Shown here: positions 29,519-40,752 of the stretch, one piece after another
Layout: each line of letters begins with the position of its first letter
Numbering within the stretch: position 1 is the stretch's first letter
Assembly: GCF_964019385.1 (NCBI RefSeq)
Contig: NC_088643.1
Location: 17,187,873 to 17,251,872, forward strand
Length of the DNA: 64,000 nt
Reading direction: 5' to 3'
DNA from: Sycon ciliatum
Taxonomy: Eukaryota > Porifera > Calcarea > Leucosolenida > Sycettidae
Translations under genes and position numbers: made by a program
The notes under the pieces: model-generated
What the model was told of the DNA's origin: nothing
Seen by the model: the letters and a program-made list of their open reading frames with translations, nothing else
The model's database searches: none

Positions 29519-30075
29519 GAACAGATTCCACTGCCCATCGTCACTAGTCTTGACGACGAGTTTAAAATACCAGGACAACGGAAAGAGCGAGTATGCATGC
29601 ATGCTCTTTGACTTAAATAAGTCTTTGTCTTTGGCTTGGGTGCACACGGGAAACACGTTCCAGTCATTCATAGTCTAGTCATACTAGTACTCGACCATGG
29701 TGTTAGATAAACCTTGTTATGACCACCAGGACAACATAAAGAAAAAGAGCGAAGAACACAACACGGACGTCGGGAGTAGTCTCCCAACCCCCTAGCATAA
29801 TGAGGGCCAGAACCGGGTGCGACACCCATATGGTTCAGATGGTCTGCAGGGACCGAGGCTCTGCCAACCGCGGAAGGTTGTAGTAAGGTCACTGTTTCCG
29901 AAAACAGTGTCCTCCACCTTGTTTCATGCTGTCAGTCTAACAATTGCGTAGTACTCGACCAGTACCGCTGTTTATCCAGCCCTTGCCGCTATCGGGGCGC
30001 GGCGGCCTGGATTCCGCCGTACTGCCCTCGTACTCGTGCAGGAACCTGTAGAGTATACCATGGTATACTTCATAG
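29519..30075. other. Unassigned sequence, possibly LINE-derived
   Basis: No ORF over 103 aa and no recognised domain. It lies directly before a LINE-type tail (30140-30208), so part of it may be that element's 3' region. Confidence 0.3.
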
Positions 30076-30116
30076 CAGGGAGTCGTATACGGTATAGACC
30101 TCTATACGACTCCCTG
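30076..30116. mobile_element. 41-bp CAGGGAGTCG mini-element
   Basis: CAGGGAGTCGTATA and TATACGACTCCCTG are inverted ends with only 13 bp between them. The flanks CTTCATAG and CTTCATAC agree at 7 of 8 positions, fitting an 8-bp hAT-type target duplication. Confidence 0.65.
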
Positions 30117-30139
30117 CTTCATACTCTGTCGTCCACACA

Positions 30140-30208
30140 TATCAAAGGAGGCGAAATCGCCTGTTTGTGGTGCGACGTTAAATAAACTTCTACAACAACA
30201 ACAACAAC
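30140..30208 (+). mobile_element. LINE 3' tail ending in (CAA)5
   Basis: A small hairpin AGGCGAAATCGCCT precedes GTGCGACGTTAAATAAAC and then (CAA)n. This resembles 3' ends of CR1/L2/RTE-type elements, which end in short tandem repeats instead of poly(A). Confidence 0.6.
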
Positions 30209-30494
30209 ATACGTACAAGTCATGTACTTCAGAGTAGGCATTACTGTCTTTACTCAGACAGTTGCGCTGCGCCACGGTGTTTCCATTTCCGCTCCTTTAT
30301 CATGTTTATTGGTTGCTTTTGGCATCATTATGCACAAGACCTCGCTCATTGTGAGTTGCGATATTACCAACTTTTGAGCTTCTTCCAAAAATATGGATGC
30401 GATTTCAGCAACATTCACTTCTTTGGCAGGGTTGCGAAAAGCATAAGTTGTGAAACATCTTGGCATATTTGGGAAAGCGCTACTACATGTAGTA

Positions 30495-30851
30495 CCGTAC
30501 TGGCAATATAATTATGTTGCCGCAGTGAGGCCATGAAGCGTTACATTGGCACATGTTTGCCGCACGCAGGGCGTTACATGCAAAGTCGCACAGGAGCCGT
30601 TACACAGGTTTCTATATTGCCGCAGTCCTTTTTTTGCTATTGCCGCATCACTTTTTTGCTATTGCCGCATCATTTTTTTTGCTTTTGCCGCATCATTTTT
30701 CTTGTGCAGTGCAAACTGCAATGAAAAGATCGCCGCACCCCGCCGGACGCGCGTTACGAACTCAACGAAAATTTGTCGCACTAGCCTGGTCGCGCGTTAC
30801 GCCGCACCCCCTGCGTTACGCGTTACGCGGCAACATATATTGCCAGTACGG
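30495..30851. mobile_element. 357-bp TIR element, TAGTA duplication
   Basis: CCGTACTGGCAATATA on the left and its exact complement on the right make 16-bp ends, extended by ATGTTGCCGC. TAGTA flanks both sides (30490-30494 and 30852-30856). Four copies of a 22-bp TTTTTTGCTATTGCCGCATC unit lie at about 30613-30699. Superfamily not assigned. Confidence 0.7.
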
Positions 30852-30856
30852 TAGTA

Positions 30857-31674
30857 GGGGTTCCAGGATCTGGCCGACTGGGTTCGAGTACGTGTACTAC
30901 TAACGCTACTAATACTAGTCTACTGCTAGTACAGTTGCTGCTGCTGAGAAACTAGCGCTAGCAAGTGCTGGTGTACGACTACGAAAGACAAGTACGATCC
31001 GACTCTTTTACCTACGATCAACGATCTTATTCCAAAAATAAGGGATGAGCCGCGCGAGCTAGTTGTAGGTGCATGAGCCGCTAGCACTCTTGCCTTGTAG
31101 ATCTACATGTACGTCGTGCGAGTGCTGGCCTTGTAAGTTGTAGTCCATCGGCCAAGTCTCAAAATCGAAAGTGGTGATGCACTGAGCTTCCAAGTAAACG
31201 CGACCATACCCAGCACGTAAAGAATATAGGAGAGAACACTATTCCGTTTGTTGGACGTGCCGAATTCAGTCCAGGGCGTCGATACGAAGCGTTCTTCGTC
31301 GGCGAGTTTTTTACTGTGTGCTCCATTTGAGAGTGCGCAGAGTTCTGATCGAGAGTTTTGTAGTGTACTACCCGGTAGTATTACTATTAGTACCCGGCAA
31401 CCTCGAGCGAATGAAGTTGAAGACACCACTGCAGCTGTACTTATGGTTAATATGGTGGTAAAGACACACCTGGCAATATGGCGGTAAACACACGCCTGCC
31501 CACACACGCTCTCTAGGCTGCAAAGTTCTGGCACAGAGCTCTCCTTCTCACCACCAGCACCATCAGTTCGCGCCTGGCGCCTGGTCGATGCATGGCTAGC
31601 AGTATCCGGCATAGCAGGCTGGTACATCAAGTAGCGCATGGCACATAGATGATGACACAGCAACGACATAGCTC
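30857..31674. other. Unassigned sequence
   Basis: A 188-aa minus-strand ORF (31103-31669) has no recognisable domain, signal peptide or repeat; I do not call it a gene. Nothing else is seen. Confidence 0.3.
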
Positions 31675-31718
31675 GATTGCGACGTATGTTTCGTCCCCGC
31701 TGGACTCATCAGGCAATC
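31675..31718 (-). ncRNA. Hammerhead ribozyme, type I (copy 5)
   Basis: On the minus strand: stem I GATTGC/GCAATC, core CTGATGA, stem II GTCC/GGAC with loop AGCGG, core GAA, a very short stem III AC/GT with loop ATAC, and cleavage triplet GTC. The core is complete. Stem III has only two pairs, so activity as a monomer is doubtful. Its stems differ from all the other copies. Confidence 0.8.
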
Positions 31719-31770
31719 TTCTTCTTGCCTGCTCATAATTATTATCATTACATGTGTGTGTAGGAATGGG

Positions 31771-32028
31771 TTTGCTCCCACACTGGAGCTCGCGCTATTC
31801 CGCCGACTACTTGACACTTGACTGACTCACGACTGCCATCCAGAGAACACGAGAAGTCCATGGAACCTTCGACTCGGCAAGAAAGCACCACTCCCTGCTC
31901 AATACACAGTGTTTCGGGGAATTCACCCCTCATCAGTTGAGCTTGAGTAGGCTGAGGAAGATTGTGCCTGAAGAGCACCACTTATTATAGTGCTGTCCAG
32001 GCACAAACGTCACCAGGGATACAAACTA
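31771..32028 (-). mobile_element. Hammerhead-bearing repeat unit, truncated
   Basis: Homologous to 794-1071 and 46117-46397, with the same order of blocks: terminal block (GGAGCTCGCGCTATTCCG), hammerhead, TATA-loop hairpin. It breaks off at 32028. A second hammerhead (31675-31718) lies about 50 bp before it. Confidence 0.75.
31897..31942 (-). ncRNA. Hammerhead ribozyme, type I (copy 6)
   Basis: Identical to copy 1 in sequence: stem I GCTCAA/TTGAGC, stem II GGGG/CCCC, stem III ACA/TGT, triplet GTA. It sits in the same repeat context. Confidence 0.9.
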
Positions 32029-32050
32029 ACTTGGCAGGGTGTGTGTGTGT

Positions 32051-32450
32051 GTAGTTTATTCTTAGCGGGAATTCATGATGTCCATCACGTTTACAGTTAC
32101 ACCACATCGCAACCATACCCGCTGACCTCTGTCCGATTCCTCCGCCAACGGCGGGTTCCCTCCGCACCGGTGAATCATCAATATGACGTCATGTACACGT
32201 ACCACTCCCTGCTGCATGCCGCTACTTGAAGTAAGTAATAGTCATGATAGTTAGTTGAGGAGACCGACATGATCAAAAAGGCTGAGAGTGAGACTGAGAG
32301 GCAAGTCCTCCTGGCTGGGCGGCACGGAGGGAACCGGTCGCAGGTCGCAAAGGAGTCCTACAGAGGGTGTGGGTAGACTCTACGATGAGGTGTAGCCGAA
32401 GACGTGATAATGATGGCCATCTGATCATGAATTCCCGCTAAGAATACTAC
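32051..32450. repeat. 400-bp inverted-repeat element
   Basis: GTAGTTTATTCTTAGCGGG at the left and CCCGCTAAGAATACTAC at the right are inverted copies, extended by AATTCATGAT, with a 2-base difference. No target duplication is clear because the left flank is a (GT)n run. Confidence 0.55.
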
Positions 32451-33224
32451 AGGTTCATGACGGTAATGACGTGGGCAGGTCGGTGGGTACTGACACTCAG
32501 TCTGTAGTCTGCATGCTACGTGGACCGCCCGCACGTTTCTACTATGTCGAGCAGAATTATATACTTGAAAAGATTCATTCACTATCGTAGGTGGCCTAGC
32601 CAAGAGCAACAAATTTACTGTCGATAAGTGCAGTACAGCGGGGGAGTGCGCGTCTGATCTTCATCCTGCTATCGAACAGGCGTTAGCTAATCAGGGAGAC
32701 TACTCTAGACAATAGGCTAGAGACTAGAGTACAAAGCTTCAAAGGTGGAACGACATGACTGTACTCCATGTACTCCCACTAGTGCTAGCCCCGGCCCGAT
32801 ACATGCACTGCGTGGCAGTAGGTCTACTGTGTGCATGTGATGCGTGAACTGTCGCATAACTAGCCGTCTGCAAGCCTCTGCACGGTCAGAATACTAAGCT
32901 GTGCGCTAGGGGTAAGGTTGCAAAACTAGTTGTCTCGCCGAGTAGCGTAGCTTGCTTGCAGTCGAGTCAGGAACAGTGCGCCGACGTTAGTGCAATATCC
33001 GCTCAACGGAGGACAGTTCACCCTGGTTTACTTGACGGAAGAAGTCATGCCCTCTCTACTCTACTCTCTAGACTCTAATCTAAACTAGTCTAGTGTTCCC
33101 TCCGAAAAGACAGCCGTCGTTATCAAGAAATCTGCAACTATGGCAACAGGCCGCCGCTATGGTTACAGTAGTATGGTACCGGTAGTCGTTGTTCCAGCCA
33201 GGTCAGCCTGGGAACGAAACCAAC
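32451..33224. other. Unassigned sequence
   Basis: No ORF of note, and no repeat shared with the rest of the window. It borders the satellite. Confidence 0.4.
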
Positions 33225-33327
33225 CACTTGCATTTGAACATTGCAAGTAGCTGGTAGCAGGTGGAGAAAATGGCCGTGCTGGTTATCTGAATGTTTCAAC
33301 AGTTTGTGCATTTAGACATCGCAAGTA

Positions 33328-33469
33328 CAGTGCTGGCCACTGAAATCCGACCCAATGAGCGGTGCGCTCACATCAAAAAGACCCAACACGGGATGGTAAA
33401 ACTACGAAACAGAGACCGCTAGAATGTGAACCCACCGCTCAGGGGGTCGGATTTCAGTTGCCAGCACTG
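33328..33469. mobile_element. Tc1-type MITE in satellite
   Basis: The ends CAGTGCTGGC and GCCAGCACTG extend with ACTGAAATCCGACC. TA flanks both sides (33326-33327, 33470-33471). The first bases match the known start of Tc1 transposons. 142 bp, non-coding. Confidence 0.8.
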
Positions 33470-34135
33470 TAGCCGGTAGCAGATGGAGAAAAATGGCCGT
33501 CCTGCTTATCTGAATATTTGTGCATTTGGACCTCGCAAATAGCTGGTAGCAGATAGAGAAAATGGCCGGGCTGGTTATCTGAATGTCTGTGTATTTAAAC
33601 ATCGCAAGTAGCTGGTAGAAGATGGAGAAAATGGCCGTGCTGGTTATCTGAATGTTTGTGCATTTGGACATCGCAAGTACTAGTAGCTGGTAGCAGATGG
33701 AGAAAATAGCCGTGCTGGCTATCTGAATGTCAGTGCATTTGGATATCGCAAGTAGCTGATAGCAGTTGGAGAAAATGGCTGTGCTGGTTATCTGAATGTT
33801 TGTGCATTTGGACATCGCAAGTAGTGGGAAGCAGATGAAGAAAATGGACGTGCTGGCTATCTGAATGTTTGTCCATTTGGACATCGCAAGTAGCTGAGAG
33901 CAGATGGAGAAAATGGCCGTGCTGGTTATCTGAATGTTTGTGCATTTGGACATCGCAAGAAGCTGGTAGCAGATGGAGAAAATGGCCGTGCTAATTATCT
34001 GAATGTTTGTGCATTTGGACATCGTAAGTAGCTGTTAGCAGATGGAGGAAATGGCCGTGCTGGTTATCTGAATGTTTGTTCATTTTGAGATCGTAAGTAG
34101 CTGGCAGCAGGTGGACAAAACGACCGTGCTGGTTA

Positions 34136-34395
34136 GGGGCCGTCCGTAAATATCGAACTTTGTTCACCAAACGAATTGTTTTAGTTTAGACCCAACCCCT
34201 CCCTCCCTCCCCCTCAGAACGTAAAAAATTGTTGACGTATACATGCATATACAACAAAAGTCGCAAGTGTGCCTCTGCTCCTGTGGCCATGTACATGTAT
34301 CGAAGTTTTCTGAAACGACATTGGTCAACCCCCTCCCACCCCATAACGAAATTATTTCGTTTTGTGAAAAAAGTTCGATAATTGTGGACGACCCC
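34136..34395. mobile_element. Harbinger/Tourist-type MITE in satellite
   Basis: GGGGCCGTCC at the left and GGACGACCCC at the right, with further pairing through TATCGAACTTT. TTA is duplicated (34133-34135 and 34396-34398). TTA duplications with GGG... ends are typical of PIF/Harbinger MITEs. 260 bp, non-coding. Confidence 0.75.
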
Positions 34396-36049
34396 TTATC
34401 TGAATATTTGTGAATTTGAACGTCCCCAGTATTTGGTAACAGATGGAAATAATGACCGTTCTGCTTATCTGAATGTTTGTGCATTTGGACATCGCAAGTA
34501 GCTGGTAGCAGATGGAGAAAATGGCCATGCTGGTTATCTCAATGTTAGTGCATTTGGATATCGCAAGTAGCTGGTAGCAGATGGAGAAAATGGCCGTGCT
34601 GGTTATCTGAGTGTTTGTGCATTTGGACATCGCAAGTAGCTGGTAGCAGATGGAAAAATGGCCGGTCTGGCTATCTGAATGTTTGTTCATTTGGACATTG
34701 CAAGTATCTGGTAGCAGATAGAGAAAATGGCCGTGCTGGTTTTATGAAGGTTTGTGCATTTCGACATCGCAAGTAGCTGGTAGCAGATGGAGAAAATGGC
34801 CGTGCTGGTTATCTGAATGTTTGTGCATTTGGAGATCGCAAGTAGCTCGGGAAGCAGATGGAGAAAATGGCCAAGCTGGTTATCTGAATGTTTGTGCATT
34901 TGGAGATCGCAAGTAGCTCGGGTAGCAGATGGAGAAAATGGCCGTGCTGGTTATCTGAATATTTGCGCATATGGACAGCGCAAGTAGCTGGTAGCACATA
35001 GAGAAAATAGCCATGCTGGTTATCTGAATGTTTGTGCATTTCGAACTCGAAAGTAGCCGGTAGCAGATGGAAAAATGGCCGTATTGGCTATCTGAATTTT
35101 TGTGCATTTGGACATTGCAAGTTTCTGGTAGCAGATGGAGAAAATGGCCGTGCTTGTTATCTGAATGTTTGTGCATTTGGACATCGCAAGGAGCTGGTAG
35201 CAGATGAAGAAAATGGCCGTGCTGGTTATCTGGATGTTTGTGCATTTGGACATCGCATGTAGCAGGTAGCAGATGGATAAAATGGACGTGCTGGTTATCT
35301 GAATGTTTGTGCATTTCGTCATCGCAAGTACCTGGTAGCAGATGGAGAAAATGGCCAAGCTGGTTATCTGAATGTTTGTGCATTTGGAGATCGCAAGTAG
35401 CTCGGGTAGCAGATGGAGAAAATGGCCATGCTGGTTATCTGAATATTTGCGCATATGGACAGCGCAAGTAGCTGGTAGCACATAGAGAAAATAGCCGTGC
35501 TGGTTATCTGTATGTTTGTACATTTGGACCTCGAAAGTAGCCGGTAGCAGATGGAAAAATGGCCGTATTGGCTATCTGAATTTTTGTGCATTTGGACATC
35601 GCAAGTAGCTGGTAGCAGATGGAGAAAATGGCCGTGCTAATTATCTGAATGTTTGTGCATTTGGACATCGTAAGTAGCTGTTAGGAGATGGAGGAAATGG
35701 CCGTGCTGGTTATCTGAATGTTTGTTCATTTTGAGATCGTAAGTAGCTGGTAGCCGGTGGACGAAACGACAGTGCTGGTTATCTGAATATTTGTGAATTT
35801 TCCCCAGTATTTGGTAACAAATGGAAATAATGACCGTTCTGCTTATCTGAATATTTGTGTATTTGGACATCGCAAGTAGCTGGTAGCAGATGGAGAAAAT
35901 GGCCGTACTGGTTTTCTCAATGTTAGTGCATTTGGATATCGCAAGTAGCTGGTAGCAGATGGAGAAAATGGCCGTGCTGGCTATCTGAGTGTTTGTGCAT
36001 TTGGACATCGCAAGTAGCTGGTAGCAGATGGAAAAATGGCCGTACTGGC

Positions 36050-36382
36050 TGTAGCGTAATGATACTCATAACTGTACATAGCTTTCTCTCTGTCTCTCTC
36101 TTGCATTCATAACTGTGCGTGAGAGCTGCTTTCACACCTCTGCATGAACTCTGCAGTGCTGCTTTCACACGTCTGTATGAACGCCGCATGAATGCACCCC
36201 TTTGTACCACGCACGCGCCACACTTTCCATCCTTCCATACACGGACGAGTACTTGGGGACTCGGGCCTATGTGGCTTGGGGTAGCTCTACTCACTTCACT
36301 TCTTTGTTCGGACTTCTACTAGCTGTTCTGTTGTTTGTCTTGTAAATAAAGATGGTAAACCCTAGCTCAGGAGTTTACTACA
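36050..36382 (+). repeat. 5' LTR
   Basis: 333 bp, TGTAGCG...CTACA. Contains a CT-rich tract, an imperfect duplication of GCTGCTTTCACACSTCTG (36115-36185), and AATAAA at 36345-36350 as a probable poly(A) signal. The promoter is not evident. Confidence 0.95.
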
Positions 36383-36400
36383 TGGCGCAGTGAACAGGAT
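36383..36400 (+). promoter_or_regulatory. Probable primer-binding site
   Basis: TGGCGCAGTGAACAGGAT begins directly after the LTR and starts with the TGG expected for pairing with a tRNA CCA end. I do not assign the tRNA. Confidence 0.7.
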
Positions 36401-36443
36401 CTACATACGAGAGTTCCGTATTGATCCACTGTAGAACAGTTGT

Positions 36444-39400
36444 ATGTCTCGATTTCAGCCACCATGTCAGTTTGACTTCGCCGATCCCTCTGCCTGGGAT
36501 GACTGGCTCGATCGTTTTCGGCAGTACAGGAAAGTTACTAAACTGCACAAGGACGATGAGGATGTCCAGGTAGCCACGCTCCTTTACAGCATGGGACCAC
36601 AGGCGACAGTAGTCCACAAACAACTGAAGTTTGATGACGCCGGCGATGCGGAGAAGTTTGACGAGGTGGTCAAGAAAATGTCCGAGTATTTCAAACCAGT
36701 GTCGAATGTGGTACATGAAAGAACTATGTTCGAGCGGGCGATCCAGTCGCCATCGGAATCCGTTGACGAATACCTTCGTCGTCTGCATCGTATCGCAGAT
36801 AAATGCGACTTCTCGGGAGCCCGGGACGAGCGAATCCGTGATCGCTTCATGGCTAACCTCATCGATCGTAAGTTGACACTCGAGCTGCAACTTCTCGATA
36901 AGCCGGACCTGGCCAAGGCAGCCACATACGCTCGAAACTACGAGCAGGTTCATCGCCAAGTAGCTGCGCAGCGCCATCAGTTGGAAGTGTCTGCGCCACC
37001 TCAGGCAGCCGGAATCAGCACAGCCAAGGCCAACAGCGGCGGCCGGGCACAGCAGTTTAGTTCGACTCGTAGGTCTACGCCGTTTGGTACGGATGATGCG
37101 TCCTGCAGGTGGTGTGGCAGGCCAGCGACCCACTCACGCCGTGAGTGCCCTGCACGGTCCGAGAAGTGCTCCTCTTGTGGGAAAACAGGCCACTTCAGCA
37201 GGGTATGCTTGAGTAAGCCTAGTAGGCTAGCCAGTGAACCAGGAGCAGGCCAGAAGTTGGTGCATGCAGTGCAGCCTACACCAACTGCAGACATCAGCAC
37301 AGGCGCATATCTGTTTATGGGAGGCGTTTCAACTGACCAGCTGCCTGACGAGCCTTGGATGCGCTTCATTCCGATAGGGAACACGGAAGTACTCTTCAAA
37401 GTGGACACTGGCGCGGACACGTCTGTTATGAACGCGGACACGTTTAGCACGCTAGTCCCGTCCCCCACGCTCCAGACGCCAGCAGCTGCACTCCTGGGAC
37501 CCGATGGCACACCACTGACACTTGCGGGAAAGTTTACAGTCCTAAGTAGAGACACCAACGGACAACTCTTCCCGCATGATGTCCATGTCCTCTCCGCCTC
37601 GGGTGCGAACCTGTTGAGCCGACAAGCTTCTTTCCGTATGGGTTTTGTGCAGCCAGGAGTTCACAACGTCTCCGCTCCACCTGCACCTCCACTTGGCTGT
37701 ATGACCGGACCACCTGTATCGATACGTCTTCTGCCCGATGCTCGCCCGTACCACTGCCCAGTGGCCAGGCGTGTACCATTCCCGCTGCTCCAAAAGGTGA
37801 AGAAGGAGCTGACGAACATGGTGGATTCCGGGATCATCACACCGGTCACAGAACCGACGGAGTGGTGTGCACCAATGGTGGCGGTTCGGAAGAAAAACGG
37901 TGACGTCCGCATTTGCGTAGACCTGAAGAGGCTAAACACAGGCGTGAAGCGTGAGACATTTGTCCTCCCGACCGTTGAGGAAACGATGGCTAAGCTATCG
38001 GGAGCGACAGTGTTCTCCACCCTGGATACGAAGAAGGGGTTCTGGCAGGTTCCGCTTGCCGACGAATCTCAACACCTCACCACATTCATCACCCCGTTTG
38101 GCAGATACAAGTTCCGCCGCTTGCCCTTTGGGATTTCATCAGCACCGGAGATCTTCCAGCGCAAACTGATGGGCATCCTGGATGGTATCCCAGGAGTGGT
38201 GGTATTCATGGACGACATCTTGATCTTTGGATCCAGCCAGGAGGCTCACGACACAGCTCTGACTGCCGTCTATCAAGCTCTCGCCCAGGCCAATGTCACT
38301 CTAAACCCTGACAAGAGCCAAGTTGGTCGAGCATCCCTCAAGTTCCTCGGGCACAGCATTAGCCACAACGGTGTGCGCCCCGACCCGGACCGCATTTCGG
38401 CTCTGTTGGACCTCGCCGCGCCAACTGATGTGCCAAGTCTGCGACGGGTTCTCGGACTATTCAACTACATCGGCAAGTTTCTGCCGGGCCTTGCATCTGT
38501 CTCGACGCCACTTCGGGCTCTGCTGCGCCACAATACTGTGTGGTGCTGGGACGCAGCCCAACGGGATGCGTTTGCCAAGATGAAGGAGCTCGCAGCTGCC
38601 GCCAGTGACCTGGCATTCTTTGACCCGTCTCAGCCTGTAGTCATCAGCGCCGATGCAAGCAGCTATGGTCTTGGTGCAGCACTCTGGCAACGTGACGGAG
38701 ACGACCTCCGCCCCATCGCGTTTGCCTCCAAATCTCTCAACGAGACGCAGCAACGCTATGCTCAAATTGAGAAGGAGCTCCTCGCCGTCACTTGGGCCTG
38801 CGACCATTTCCAACAGTACATCCGGGGCGGCCTTCCATTTGAAGTCCACACAGATCACAAACCGTTGATCCCTCTCATCAACTCGCGAGACCTGGACAAT
38901 GTCCCACTCCGCTGTCAACGGATGCTGATGCGCCTCCTCCAGTTCAGCGTCACCGCGACCTATGTACCGGGTCCACGTCTCGTCGTGGCCGACGCCCTGT
39001 CTCGCTCCCCATCCGGTGCAGCAGACCCTCAAGGCAGTATGCAAGACTTGCTGGATGACATCGATATCCAGGTAGCGTCCGTGTCTGCTGAGTATGCCTC
39101 TCCCACGTTTCAGGACCGCATCAGAGCAGCGGTAGCAGAAGACCCCGTCGTGTCCGACGTCGCACAGCGGACCCTCAGCGGCTGGCCAGAGCGGGCCCGC
39201 GACGTTCCGCCTGCACTGCTGCCATTCTATCCAGCCCGGTCTTGCCTATCGGTGGCCAATGGCATTGTGTATTTCAACACCCGTATCGTCATCCCCCGTG
39301 ACATGCAGCCTGAGGTGCTCCGTACCATCCATGACGGTCATCAGGGGGTGACCAAGTGCCGCGCCCGAGCTCGAACGGCAGTGTGGTGGCCTGGCCTCGA

Positions 39401-40379
39401 CGCCCAGATTGCAGACGTTGTCCAGACCTGCGAAGCCTGCAGCAAGGAGCGGCTCGTGCCTGCTGCACCGCTCCTACCACAGGCTCTCCCAGCACGACCC
39501 TGGCAGCGACTCGCAGTCGACCTGTTTCATTTCGAGGGTCACGATTATCTCCTAACGGTGGACTACTTCTCCCGATTCATTGAAGTGGATCAGCTCAAGT
39601 CTACCACATCCCATGCAGTAATAGCCGCCCTATCCCTGCACTTCGCTCGCTATGGCACCCCAGAAGGACTAGTGTCCGACAACGGTCCCCAATTCTCTAG
39701 TGACGAGTTCGCTCTCTTCCTGGCTCGCCACTCAATTCAGCACCGAACCTCCTCTCCACGGTACCCCCAGAGCAATGGCATGGCAGAGAGAGCCGTTCGT
39801 ACCATCAAAGAGATGCTGCGGAAAGACCCGGATCTCCCTAGTACACTGCTGGCGTACCGCTCCACGCCCCTCCAGAGTGGCCCTAGTCCCGCACAGCTCC
39901 TGATGGGTCGCAGGATCCAGTCTAGCCTGCCACTACCTGAATCAGCTCTGGCCCCTGAGTGGCCCGACCTCATCGAGTTCCGACGACGGGAGGTGGCCCG
40001 GAAATCCGCCCAGGCAGACACGTTTGATGACCATCATGCCGCTCGGGCCCCATCCTCACTCGGACCTGGCGATCGGGTGTGGTTGGTAGACCTCGCCCGC
40101 GAAGGCACCGTGAAGGAACGCTTGAGTGAGCGCTCCTTCCTCGTCACATCAGCCGGCTCCGTCCTGCGTCGCAACGTCCGCAACTTACGCCCTCTGCCGC
40201 AACGGATCCCAGACGATGGCCCCATCCTGCCGATTCCCGCGCCATCCGACGCGGCTACCCCAGTTGAGCGCCACCCTGCTGTGGCGACACCAGGTGCACC
40301 CGACGCAGCTGCCACCGCCGACGTTGACACCACTCGCTCAGGCCGTGCCGTGCGACCACCTGACCGCCTGGACTTGTGA
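36444..40379 (+). CDS. Gag-Pol polyprotein, Ty3/gypsy (Mag-like)
   Basis: 1,311 aa in a single frame; the ATG lies 61 bp after the LTR. Residues 1-180 are a retrotransposon Gag domain (WDDWLDRFRQYRK near 18-30). Two zinc knuckles follow: C221-x2-C-x5-H-x4-C and C242-x2-C-x4-H-x4-C. The aspartic protease has DTGAD at 321. Reverse transcriptase spans about 430-640, with its catalytic motif FMDD at 588-591. RNase H spans about 730-860, with SADAS at 735 and TDHKP at 803. Integrase has its HHCC zinc-binding region at about 963-999 (H..H..CEAC), then the core with D1025 or D1040, D1079 (SDNGPQF) and E1115. A GPY/F-like tail (RSFLV... LRRNVRNLRPLP) lies near 1230-1252; no chromodomain is seen. It makes RNA-templated DNA copies in virus-like particles and inserts them into the genome. 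The one-frame gag-pol and the tail suggest the Mag lineage; that is inference. Catalytic residues are intact, so it may be active. Confidence 0.95.
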   Translation: MSRFQPPCQFDFADPSAWDDWLDRFRQYRKVTKLHKDDEDVQVATLLYSMGPQATVVHKQLKFDDAGDAEKFDEVVKKMSEYFKPVSNVVHERTMFERAIQSPSESVDEYLRRLHRIADKCDFSGARDERIRDRFMANLIDRKLTLELQLLDKPDLAKAATYARNYEQVHRQVAAQRHQLEVSAPPQAAGISTAKANSGGRAQQFSSTRRSTPFGTDDASCRWCGRPATHSRRECPARSEKCSSCGKTGHFSRVCLSKPSRLASEPGAGQKLVHAVQPTPTADISTGAYLFMGGVSTDQLPDEPWMRFIPIGNTEVLFKVDTGADTSVMNADTFSTLVPSPTLQTPAAALLGPDGTPLTLAGKFTVLSRDTNGQLFPHDVHVLSASGANLLSRQASFRMGFVQPGVHNVSAPPAPPLGCMTGPPVSIRLLPDARPYHCPVARRVPFPLLQKVKKELTNMVDSGIITPVTEPTEWCAPMVAVRKKNGDVRICVDLKRLNTGVKRETFVLPTVEETMAKLSGATVFSTLDTKKGFWQVPLADESQHLTTFITPFGRYKFRRLPFGISSAPEIFQRKLMGILDGIPGVVVFMDDILIFGSSQEAHDTALTAVYQALAQANVTLNPDKSQVGRASLKFLGHSISHNGVRPDPDRISALLDLAAPTDVPSLRRVLGLFNYIGKFLPGLASVSTPLRALLRHNTVWCWDAAQRDAFAKMKELAAAASDLAFFDPSQPVVISADASSYGLGAALWQRDGDDLRPIAFASKSLNETQQRYAQIEKELLAVTWACDHFQQYIRGGLPFEVHTDHKPLIPLINSRDLDNVPLRCQRMLMRLLQFSVTATYVPGPRLVVADALSRSPSGAADPQGSMQDLLDDIDIQVASVSAEYASPTFQDRIRAAVAEDPVVSDVAQRTLSGWPERARDVPPALLPFYPARSCLSVANGIVYFNTRIVIPRDMQPEVLRTIHDGHQGVTKCRARARTAVWWPGLDAQIADVVQTCEACSKERLVPAAPLLPQALPARPWQRLAVDLFHFEGHDYLLTVDYFSRFIEVDQLKSTTSHAVIAALSLHFARYGTPEGLVSDNGPQFSSDEFALFLARHSIQHRTSSPRYPQSNGMAERAVRTIKEMLRKDPDLPSTLLAYRSTPLQSGPSPAQLLMGRRIQSSLPLPESALAPEWPDLIEFRRREVARKSAQADTFDDHHAARAPSSLGPGDRVWLVDLAREGTVKERLSERSFLVTSAGSVLRRNVRNLRPLPQRIPDDGPILPIPAPSDAATPVERHPAVATPGAPDAAATADVDTTRSGRAVRPPDRLDL

Positions 40380-40410
40380 CTCTTACGCTCCCAGGTGCTC
40401 TCCTTCCTGT

Positions 40411-40419
40411 TGGGGGAGA
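40411..40419 (+). promoter_or_regulatory. Polypurine tract
   Basis: TGGGGGAGA directly precedes the 3' LTR, the expected plus-strand primer position. Confidence 0.75.
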
Positions 40420-40752
40420 TGTAGCGTAATGATACTCATAACTGTACATAGCTTTCTCTCTGTCTCTCTCTTGCATTCATAACTGTGCGTGAGAGCTGCT
40501 TTCACACCTCTGCATGAACTCTGCAGTGCTGCTTTCACACGTCTGTATGAACGCCGCATGAATGCACCCCTTTGTACCACGCACGCGCCACACTTTCCAT
40601 CCTTCCATACACGGACGAGTACTTGGGGACTCGGGCCTATGTGGCTTGGGGTAGCTCTACTCACTTCACTTCTTTGTTCGGACTTCTACTAGCTGTTCTG
40701 TTGTTTGTCTTGTAAATAAAGATGGTAAACCCTAGCTCAGGAGTTTACTACA
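40420..40752 (+). repeat. 3' LTR
   Basis: 333 bp, identical by reading to the 5' LTR. AATAAA at 40715-40720. Confidence 0.95.

Larger units (their letters stand above)
33225..36049. repeat. 69-bp satellite array 1
   Basis: Tandem monomers of 69 bp, with a 71-bp variant carrying CTCGGG in place of CTGG. The consensus includes TGAATGTTTGTGCATTTGG, ACATCGCAAGTAGCTGGTAG and CAGATGGAGAAAATGG. It is interrupted at 33328-33469 and 34136-34395. Since 69 is a multiple of 3, long ORFs arise in several frames; these are not genes. Confidence 0.95.
36050..40752 (+). mobile_element. Complete Ty3/gypsy LTR retrotransposon
   Basis: 4,703 bp with two 333-bp LTRs that I find identical, a TG...CA boundary, a 5-bp target duplication CTGGC (36045-36049 and 40753-40757), a primer-binding site, one gag-pol ORF without stop or frameshift, and a polypurine tract. 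It sits within a satellite monomer, which continues exactly on the other side. Identical LTRs mean very recent insertion. Confidence 0.97.

Noticed and set aside
31103..31669. 188-aa minus-strand ORF
   Set aside because: No recognisable domain, no second copy and no supporting signals; a chance ORF is likely.
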